Source of the DNA: Linepithema humile
Taxonomy: Eukaryota; Arthropoda; Insecta; Hymenoptera; Formicidae
Direction: 5' to 3'
Length of the DNA: 64,000 nucleotides
Assembly: GCF_040581485.1 (NCBI RefSeq)
Contig: NC_090132.1
Location: forward strand, 12,225,001 to 12,289,000
Position 1 is the stretch's first letter. The number at the start of each line of letters is the position of its first letter. A program made the position numbers and the translations under genes. Below are positions 47,796 through 56,600 of the stretch, piece after piece. Under the pieces are notes generated by a model. It did no database searches. It saw only the letters and a program-made list of their open reading frames with translations, and was not told the origin of the DNA.

Positions 47796-49440
47796 TGTGT
47801 GTGTACATATAATATTTACTATATATACACATAGATATGTATACATAATTAAGATATATTGTAAATAAATAAAAATTGTAGTTTATAAATAATTACCTAT
47901 TAGTGGTGCCATTTCATCTTGCTGACGTCCGCTATCCACATCAAATATCTGCAGAAATTCTTTCAATGAGTAGATACCGGCAGATAAATAATTTTGTGCT
48001 TCTTGTATCCTTGTATTTTTATATTTATTGAATCGACAACGATTTCTTGTTATTTGTAGACCGTTCAATAAACGATTGTAGTTGATTTCTTGATCTGTTA
48101 TTAATTTAGAAATATTATCTATAAAAATGTAATATTTTAATTAAAAAAATATAAACATTTTAAAATTTAATATACTGTATATTATATTAAAATACATTGT
48201 ATGTATATTGTAATAATATATTGTATTTATATTATATATTAAAATAAAACTAAGAGAAAGTACCTAAAAATATTCAAAGATTCGGATGAACTGTTTGCAT
48301 CTTTTGCGCCATGATATTATGAAATGATTCTACAAGATTATTGGTTCTAATTGGGCATCCATATACACTTGTTTTTTTCGATATTGGAAGCCATGTGTTT
48401 CTCATATATTTCATAAAGAGCAATATATTAGGGTAATTATCAGATTCTTCATCCGCAATTGTCTGCATGAGGTTTAAGCCTTCTGCAAACATTTCTGATG
48501 GTGCTAATGCTAATGTCATTGCCATGGATACTGTTTTACGTGGTGCTTTTAAAAGTCTTAATCGTTTCCACTTTTTTAGAACAGCCTACCAAAGTAAACA
48601 TAAAATATATAATTAATAAAATGTAAATAATAAAATATATAATAATATATTTCATAAGTGTTTAAATGTTTTTTAAATAATTTATTAATATATATAACTA
48701 TTTTTTGCAATTTTTTTACGTATATAAATGACTATATTTATAAAATACTACATAAATATTAGAAATAAATAATATAAGTAATCTCAACTGATAGTTTTGT
48801 TAATAATAAATATTTGACATACTTGACAGTAATGAAACCAACAGCCTCGTAGAGATGCATGGGGAAATTGTTCATGGACAGCGTTCATCGATGCTTTTTC
48901 ATAATCCATCATTATGAAACGCAAATTACATTGTAGACCAGGTGCCAGTTTTATAATTTCTTTCCATATGGATTTGTAAACTAATTGTGTTCTGGCTTCA
49001 CACAAAATAAATACTACTGCAATACCCTAAAAAGAAAATGAGAAAACATTTTTAAAAGAGTATATATGAAATAAAAGTATATGGAATTAATAATCATTTG
49101 TCATCAAAATCAAAATACCTTATCCATGTACCGCACATGTATTGAAAATAGTTGTGCAAAGTTTGGTGTTCTAGGTACAACCTAAAATAATATATATTTA
49201 TATATCATTATAACAATATTTCAATTATAATTATCTACAAATAATATTCCAAAAAAGTAATACTCTTTAATCACAAATATAAAATGCTAGTGATTAATAC
49301 TTACAGAAAATGTACCATCAATAAAAACTTCAGAACATTTCTCTAATATTTTTAGAAGCTTATCAGTGGTAAATATGTAGGAATATTTGTTATCTTCAGA
49401 TATAACACAGCCTTTGTGATGTCCCGACAATAGTAAAATT
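43859..49440 (-). CDS. MULE transposase with C-terminal RING finger
   Basis: Twelve exons, 5' to 3': ~49440-49305, 49181-49119, 49026-48823, 48585-48264, 48118-47897, 47402-47346, 47227-47138, 46144-46058, 45953-45840, 45679-45629, 44289-44230, 44157-43859. All junctions have AG/GT sites and phases agree. The first exons give a Mutator-like DDE transposase core: 'EVFIDGTFS' (first Asp), 'IMMDYEKASMNA' (second Asp), 'RGCWFHYCQ' and 'RTNNLVESFH' (likely catalytic Glu). Seven later introns are all phase 1, separating small acidic linker exons. The last exon encodes a C3HC4 RING ('CIICLIEKSKIAFIPCGHLC', then 'CPAC'), so E3 ubiquitin-ligase activity is likely. One TGA at 48274 replaces an expected Trp ('HPNL-IFL'). 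The N-terminus was not found; a Gypsy LTR lies upstream. Either a domesticated gene or an element ORF. Confidence 0.75.
44316..44369. repeat. (AT)n microsatellite
   Basis: About 54 bp of TA repeats next to a MITE end, in an intron of the MULE-RING gene. Confidence 0.95.
44371..44831. mobile_element. MITE, CAGGGTGTTTTATAATG ends
   Basis: Long inverted repeats (about 200 bp) starting CAGGGTGTTTTATAATGTCC; the last G of the right end is lost. Lies in an intron of the MULE-RING gene. Non-coding; the inverted arms include 'gtcctttacngttttgcaat' type sequence. Confidence 0.85.
44848..45455. mobile_element. MITE, CAGGGTGTCCCAGAC end, left tip missing
   Basis: Right end is the complement of CAGGGTGTCCCAGACTTACC next to TA. 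The left arm starts only at ACTTACCG, so about 15 terminal bases were lost beside the preceding MITE. Arms of about 190 bp enclose a core with a 9-bp GTGAATAAA repeat. Same intron as the preceding MITE. Confidence 0.8.
46214..46674. mobile_element. intact MITE, CAGGGTGTCTGG ends, 461 bp
   Basis: Near-complete palindrome with TA duplications and CAGGGTGTCTGGCAATAATC ends. The arms contain 'gtcctttaccatttttt' and a GC-rich 'gcgcgcg' patch. It is the full-length relative of the half copy at 15681. Located in an intron of the MULE-RING gene. Confidence 0.9.
46887..47042. repeat. short inverted-repeat element
   Basis: 'attcatactcatagtctgtt' faces 'aacaaactatgaatat', with inverted inner copies of 'cttaaaatg'/'cttaaaat'. 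Related to a copy near 3276-3405. Confidence 0.55.
47760..47804. repeat. (GT)n microsatellite
   Basis: About 45 bp of GT repeats with one interruption, in an intron. Confidence 0.95.
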
Positions 49441-49626
49441 CAAAAAACAGAACATTATTAAAGAGATCTGTACAAGTCCATCTAAAATTCATCCAAAGAG
49501 CAAGATTGAAGTTATGATTAGTGTTAACTGTATTATTAGTTATAAAAATATTAATTATACTATAGCTATAAGAATACTGCATAATTGAACAATGCATTGA
49601 ACAAATAAGTGAAGAGATAAGAATAA

Positions 49627-49851
49627 AATAAGCAAAGGTTACCAGACACCCATCTTATCCGTCGGCTATCTTCTATAAACGAAAACGAGCTGCATATCAA
49701 CTTCCAGCCAAACGATATTCCAACGTATCAAGAAGCCGATGTGACGATTAAAAATCTATGCGATACTCTCGAGGGCCTACTCCCCACCACAAGAGGACCA
49801 ACGTACATCATCGCTTGTGAGACAGTTCTCTTCCAGCAGACTCACTGTTAG
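49627..49851 (+). pseudogene. unidentified 74-codon open stretch
   Basis: A stop-to-stop frame including 'LHINFQPNDIPTYQEADVTI' and 'LLPTTRGPTYIIACETVLFQ' has protein-like composition and ends within six bases of the presumed LTR start. It may be a fragment of another element or gene cut by the LTR insertion. I do not recognise the family. Confidence 0.3.
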
Positions 49852-50175
49852 GTTATATTAAGTTCTACATACTATTTTTCTCTGCATTGTTCAGTTGAAA
49901 ACACTGAGTTATTTGGTTTATATTTAGCAGTGTAATATCTGCATTATTAAGACGTATCTATAAGGCTTTGTTCCTAATTAAAATTAGGTAAGCTAATTTA
50001 ATCTATTTTATTTGATTTTATTCATATCCTTTTCATACGATAGATTGTTACCTCCTGTATCCCTAGTAAACCCGGTGAATGCAGGGTGACTAAAAAATAA
50101 GGAGACATTTCAAATTTCGCGCTAATAGTCGATATTACAGAATTCTCTACACACGTCTAGTGACCAGACGTAACA
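49846..50175 (+). repeat. 5' LTR of second Gypsy-like element
   Basis: Starts TGTTAGGTTATATT and ends GACGTAACA. A few bases later comes ATTGGTGGCAGCGGTGGGAT, the same primer-binding site as in the element at 32303, implying the same tRNA primer. No partner LTR is in the window, so the limits are inferred. Confidence 0.6.
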
Positions 50176-50292
50176 TAAAAATTGGTGGCAGCGGTGGGAT
50201 TTGATAATGATCTATCGTTCAATAATTTTGTTTAATAATAATATTTCAGTGTAAGTACTATATTCCACTGTGTTGTGATTTGTGAATTTAAA

Positions 50293-51090
50293 ATGTCGCA
50301 CGGTACTCGCTCGCAGGGACCGGTGTCGACCGACGCCGAAATAGACATTAGGCAAAAACATCTCGATGAACGTGAAAAACAATTACGCGCACAGCATCAA
50401 GCTTTGCTACGCGAACGCGAGGAAATAGAAAAACGCGCTACTGAAGCTATTGACGCGAATTCACTTATGCAAGTGCTTTCTAAAATACAAAGTGAACTCT
50501 CTCAGTTACAAAAATTGCCGGAACAAATAAATATGTTAGAACAACGCGTGAACGAAACTTCAAGAGCCGCATCGGCCTACGAAGAGTATCAAAGCATGCC
50601 GGCGCAGGACGAAGTGCCAGCATCATTTCCGATTTTAAAATTAAAGGATGTAGCTTCCAATATCCCTGCGTATGACGGTTATAAAATTTTGGTATTTCAA
50701 TTTGCCCGTGCTTGTGAACGTGCTCGTGATCTATTATCCTCTGTACAGGAGCCTCAGTTAGTACAGTTTATTATTAATAAATTAGAGGGTGATGCGTACC
50801 AAGTTGTTGAAGGAAATATGTATACGCGTGTTGTCGATTTATTAGACAAACTAAAAGCTATTTTTGCACCGAATAAATCAATTGCACAATATCGAGGTGA
50901 ACTTGCTAACACTTACAAATTGCCGGCTGAAACAATTCTTAAATATGCGGGGAGAGTAAAAGATTTGAAATTTGCTATATTGGATGGAAATAGACGTCAG
51001 GGAAAAAGCATAAGCCGTACTTTCATAGAAGAAATAGATGGAGAAGTATTAGAAGCTTTTATTAATGGATTGCCGTCTAATATAACATAA
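50293..51090 (+). pseudogene. Gypsy-like gag, 3'-truncated
   Basis: From ATG 50293 about 265 residues of a capsid protein: a charged coiled coil ('RQKHLDEREKQLRAQHQALL', then 'LSQLQKLPEQINMLEQRVNE'), then the capsid region 'FPILKLKDVASNIPAYDG', 'LVQFIINKLEGDAYQVVEG', 'LLDKLKAIFAPNKSIAQYRG' and 'EVLEAFINGLPSNIT'. The frame is open but meets the large A/T-rich palindrome at 51086, so the zinc knuckle and all of pol are absent. It starts about 100 bp after the primer site, as expected. An ATG 18 bases upstream is also in frame. Confidence 0.75.
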
Positions 51091-52045
51091 AAAAAGCCTT
51101 TCAAAAAAATTTTTCTCATTAAAAAAAACCTTTCCAAAAAATTGTCTTCAGAAAAAGTTTTCCTCATAAAAAAACCTTTCAAAAACAGTTTTCCTCATTA
51201 AAAAAACCTTTTAAAAAAATTGTCTTTTCAAAAAAAGTTTTTCTCATAAAAAAATCTTTCAAAAAATAGTCTTTTTAAAAAAAGTTCTCATAAAAAAACC
51301 TTTTCAAAAAAATATTTCCTCATAAAAATCCTTTCCAAAAAATTGTACTTTTAAAAAAAGTTCTATATACTAAACAAATTAAAATTTGCTATATATTCTG
51401 TCTATAAAAGAGGTGATATCAGAAAATGACGCCAAGTTTAAATAAAACCTTTCAAAAAAAGTTGTATTTATATATATTTAACCAAGCATCGATAAGACTG
51501 TATTTAGTTATTTTTGCATCTTTATCTAGTTATTTAAAAATTATATTTATATCTACATTTAGTTTATTTTTTTTCAAGCAAAACATTTTAAAATAATTGC
51601 ATCTATATCTAGTTACTTTTGCATGTATATTTAAAAATTATATATCTAGTTACTTTTGCATGTATATTTAAAAATTATATTTTTATTTACATCTAGTCAA
51701 TTTTTTTGAGGTATACATTTTAAAATAATTGCATCTGTATCTAGTTACTTTTGTTTCTATATTTAGTTATTTTAAAATGATATTTGTGCTTATATCTTAT
51801 TACATAGTTGATTTTTATTAAGTATACTTTCTAAAATAATTGCATTTGTATCTAGTTATTTTTTTTATATCTGTACCTAGTTAAATAAAAAAATTTTTCA
51901 AACTTAATCAAAATAAAAAAATATTACAAAATTTCGCAAAAAACTTGGCGCTGCTATAAAATAGCCTTAAAATATTATTATTATACATCTTAAAATATTA
52001 TAGAGCAATGAAAATGCGCAATAATTTTACAATTTACATAATTAA

Positions 52046-52184
52046 TGCCCAATTCCACCAACGTAGATTAACTTTAATCTCGGTTCAACTTACTCTTCAT
52101 CTTTTTCTAGTTCTAAGAATTAAAAAAAGGTGAAGAGTAAGTTGAACCGAGATTAAAGTTAATCTACGTTGGTGGAATCGGGCA
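52046..52184. mobile_element. small MITE, TGCCCRATTCCACC ends
   Basis: TGCCCAATTCCACCAACGTA faces its inverted complement with arms of about 60 bp around 'tctagttctaagaatt'. It occupies the spacer of the palindrome. Confidence 0.75.
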
Positions 52185-52204
52185 TAAGTATTATAATGAC
52201 TCAA

Positions 52205-52330
52205 AGTGACCAGACGGCAAACGGCAAACGGCGACGCGATAGCCAATTAAACTCTTGTTCTTACGGTAAAATTGTAAGTTGATTGGCTATAACGTCACCG
52301 CTCGCCGCTCCGTTGCTCTAGTCTGAGCCG
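52205..52330. repeat. second inverted repeat in palindrome spacer
   Basis: 'gatagccaattaaactct' faces 'gattggctat' with 'cttacggtaaaattgtaag' at the turn, and 'agtgaccaga'/'tctagtctga' nearby. A separate small fold-back element is likely. Confidence 0.5.
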
Positions 52331-53220
52331 AAATTTTAAGGCTATTTTATAGCAGCGCCAAGTTTTTTGCAAAATTTTGTAATATTTTTTTATTTTGATT
52401 AAGTTTGAAAAATTTTTTTATTTAACTAGGTACAGATATAAAAAAAATAACTAGATACAAATGCAATTATTTTAGAAAGTATACTTAATAAAAATCAACT
52501 ATGTAATAAGATATAAGCACAAATATCATTTTAAAATAACTAAATATAGAAACAAAAGTAACTAGATACAGATGCAATTATTTTAAAATGTATACCTCAA
52601 AAAAATTGACTAGATGTAAATAGAAATATAATTTTTAAATATACATGCAAAAGTAACTAGATATATAATTTTTAAATATACATGCAAAAGTAACTAGATA
52701 TAGATGCAATTATTTTAAAATGTTTTGCTTGAAAAAAAATAAACTAAATGTAGATATAAATATAATTTTTAAATAACTAGATAAAGATGCAAAAATAACT
52801 AAATACAGTCTTATCGATGCTTGGTTAAATATATATAAATACAACTTTTTTTGAAAGGTTTTATTTAAACTTGGCGTCATTTTCTGATATCACCTCTTTT
52901 ATAGACAGAATATATAGCAAATTTTAATTTGTTTAGTATATAGAACTTTTTTTAAAAGTACAATTTTTTGGAAAGGATTTTTATGAGAAAATATTTTTTT
53001 GAAAAGGTTTTTTTATGAGAACTTTTTTTAAAAAGACTATTTTTTGAAAGGTTTTTTTATGAGAAAAACTTTTTTTGAAAAGACAATTTTTTTAAAAGGT
53101 TTTTTTAATGAGGAAAACTGTTTTTGAAAGGTTTTTTTATGAGGAAAACTTTTTCTGAAGACAATTTTTTGAAAAGGTTTTTTTTAATGAGAAAAATTTT
53201 TTTGAAAGGCTTTTTTTATG

Positions 53221-53637
53221 AGAAAAAGATTTTTTGAAAGGTTTTTTTATGAGAAAAACTTTTTTTAAGAAGACAATTTTTTTGAAAGATTTTTTATGAT
53301 AAAAACTTTTTTTTAATACAACAAGGCGTGTACTCTTGGCGCCCTTTTTTTTACCTTTTTTAAAAAAAAAAGGTTTATTTTTGTGAGATATCATTTCTTT
53401 TTTTAGTAAAAATAATGGTAATAATAAACTTTACCAATGAGGTCCCACCACCACCAGCGTCATATTTTTTCAATACGACGGTCCTCTTTTTAACTTAACA
53501 AATCTAATAATTTTTTTATACTTCACAACATGTTTTATAAAGAAAATTATTTATGATCATAAAAAAGGTATAAAAAACTATTTGCATTTCTAAATTATTG
53601 CATTTTTTATATATATATATATAAAAGCAGATTACTT
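53221..53637. other. 3' flank of Helitron-like gene
   Basis: Continues the A/T-rich repeat units to about 53310, then unique sequence with a short hairpin (AACCTTTTTT facing AAAAAAGGT near 53352-53375). A Helitron-type 3' end is expected here on the minus strand; no convincing CTRRT end was found. Confidence 0.35.
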
Positions 53638-56600
53638 TTACTGATCAATTTTCTGTAAGAAAATAACAAAAACATCTTTAGCACCTCTAGGCCATTGTCT
53701 TTTTTTAATTAACGCATCGTCAGCTTCAATCCAAATGTTAGACATTTCTTCTCTACATATACTTGTGTAATGACCTTTTTCGATAGATGGTCCATGATGA
53801 AGTATAGCACTCATTACTTTGTACAATTGCCCAACAATTATTACTTTAGTTGTTGGAACAGCACGCAAAGTAAACTTATCTGTTTTTACTGATTTACCGT
53901 CTTGAATTGGTATTAAATGAATAACAATGATATCTCTGCTTAATGTAAATTCACTTTTAACTAATATTTCATTTTTGGTACAATTTTTGCATGATTCGTT
54001 GTTCAATTGACACCAATGGGAAAATGTTAAGTTTAATAACTCATTAAGATCATAAGTTTGTTTCTTGCATTTATTTATTGGAATTGAAATAAAAATATTA
54101 TTATTAACAATAGTTTTTGTATAATTACAACTTTTGCATTGTTTAATGGTAGTAACTTGATGCTCTATTAAACTTTTTATACTATCGTATTTTGTACATA
54201 GAGCTGTAAAGAATTCACATGCATCTCGTTTAACACTTTTGGAAAAATACTCTCCTAAAGATTGCCGTATAACGTATGTATTCAAGTTGTGCACTTTATT
54301 TTCATAATGACACATTAATACATTTAAATCGTTTTGTTTATCATAATCGGCTATTTGTTTTCTAATAGAATTTAAATGTAACAAACATTGTAATACTACA
54401 TTTGCATAACATGAAACTTCATCTACATTTTGGAAACCATACATATTCCAAGTAATATTTTTTCGCACCTTCTCATGTGACTCTTGAATAGAATTAACTA
54501 TTTTTGGCACTGCCCATAAAACATCTTTTATTCTACGATATCGCTCTTTTACAAGAGAAATAGTTTTTGTTTCTGCATTGTTTAATCGTTTTAATCGATT
54601 ATATTCAATAATAGCTTCTTCACTAGCTGTTATAGATGAAGGATCAAAATTAATCAAATGTAACCCATCTAAAGATGTTAGTCGTGACAAAGCAACGTAA
54701 ATTTGACCATGACTAAATACAGAATTACCTATATCCATAATAGCATTCTGCAAACTCAATCCTTGGCTTTTATGAATAGTAATTCCATAACTCAGAGACA
54801 ATGGAAATTGTTCTCTAATAACATACACTCTATCCATTACCTCAAATTTAACACTTACTCTTTGAATTAAATATTCCGAACCTGATGGTAAAAGAAGTTT
54901 AATGCTTTCTACGCGATCGGTAGATATATCTTGTACAATTGAAATCACTTGAGCAATCGTGCCATTTACAAGACCTAAAGTAGCATCTATGTTACGTCTT
55001 ATCATAACTTTTGCTCCAATTTTTATAGTAATACGTTTCGAAAGCCCAGCTGTTTTAGAGTTGTCCTCATCATTATTTTCCAATACCTTTAACACTTTCT
55101 TTTTTACATATGGACTACACTTGACCGTATTTTCAGCAACTAATACTATTTCTTTCGAAGAAATACGACTTAACATTGCAGCGTTTAAAACATCACACAT
55201 GTGACAAGTAGGCAGCAAACAAACGGTATCTGATGTCATATTATTAATAAAATTACACAATTCGTTTAATCTAGACTCGAAGGAATCTCCCTCAAAAGAT
55301 ATCTTTCTCTTTTGTAGAATGTCAGAATCGGATTTTGTTAGTAAACCAATACGAACTCTCGATAACAATTCATGGTAAGATCCATCTCCTTTCTGACGCA
55401 TATTAATTGTTAATTCATCATAATTAAATAATGTTGTCCACAAATTTGCAACTCCTAAGCAACCGAAATATTTATCTATTTTTTCCTTTGAGAAGTTTGC
55501 AAAGATAAAATCTTCACGTACAGGAGGTAATTGAAGTAAATCTCCAAGCAAAAGAATATGCTTTTTTCCAAACCAACCATCGTCGCAATCGCTTGTGTCA
55601 AATATTTCACACAATCGAAGATGTATGTACATAAAAGTCAAATTAGATATCATTGATATTTCATCAATTATAAAAAGAATAACATCCTTTAGCTCCGTTC
55701 GCAGAATTGGTAACACATGGTCAGACAATTTTCTATATTTAGGAGTATGACCATGTTCAACAGGTAATTGAAGCAATCTATGAACTGTCAAGCCGTCTAT
55801 ATTAAACGCTGCTATACCAGTAGGTGCTGATACAGCAGTATCTTTTTCGAGATTTTGTTTGATCCAACATGTAACAGTTTTAATTAAAAAGCTTTTTCCA
55901 GTACCACCTTCTCCGCTAACATACAGTCGCAATATTGAATTATCTGACTGTATAGTGGTAATGATTCTGTCAAATACTCTTTTCTGATCCATGTTTAATT
56001 GTCCTATCATTTCAGAGACATCAATTTCTTGAATATTATTCTTATCACCGAGATCTTTAAAGTCTTGCATCGCTTCACCTGCTTCTATATTTTCAACACC
56101 TATCGGATTATCAGGATCATCCAGTGATTCACGTTTTTGTGCTTTATCTAAACATTCTTGAACCAACTGTTTAGCAGCTTCAAATGCTTCTTGCAATTCT
56201 TCTAGCTTTTCGTGATATTTTAATGCTTCCGTTAAATGTAGTTTTACTTTGTGAAATGATTCTGCATAAGTATCACATTCATTTTTAAGATCTTCTAATT
56301 TGTTCCACGGTTGAAACATAAGTAATAATGAAAAGAAATAATTTTCCGGTTGTATCTTAATATTATATTTATAATGATTGATAAGATATCCTCGCTGTCG
56401 TCGTATAAGATAGTAACCATTGCCCATTTTATAAAATTCACCTTTGTTATTTCGTGGTTTGGCTTTTCTGATATCATACCATTTTGCGAACTCGTAAAGA
56501 GACATAAATTCCAGTTCTTCTGGTCTCTGTGGATAGTGATCATCTATCAACGATTCATGAAATAAATCTGTCGATTGACTAGCAAGTGCCTCAATCTCTT

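Larger units (their letters stand above)
51086..53220. repeat. palindrome with 888-bp arms
   Basis: Left arm 51086-51973 and right arm 52333-53220 are reverse complements of equal length with few mismatches (one T/C near 51680). Outer parts are ~45-bp imperfect repeats built of 'cctttcaaaaa' and 'cataaaaaa'; inner parts contain 'ctagttacttttgcatgtat' repeats and 'aaaacttggcgctgctat'. The repeat units on the right run on to about 53310, so the left arm seems cut at its junction with gag. Confidence 0.93.

Noticed and set aside
48784..49005. Separate small ORFs in the MULE region
   Set aside because: Splice sites and phases join them into one gene.
53137..53394. Lys/Phe-rich frame
   Set aside because: It is a read-through of the A/T-rich repeat units of the palindrome arm.
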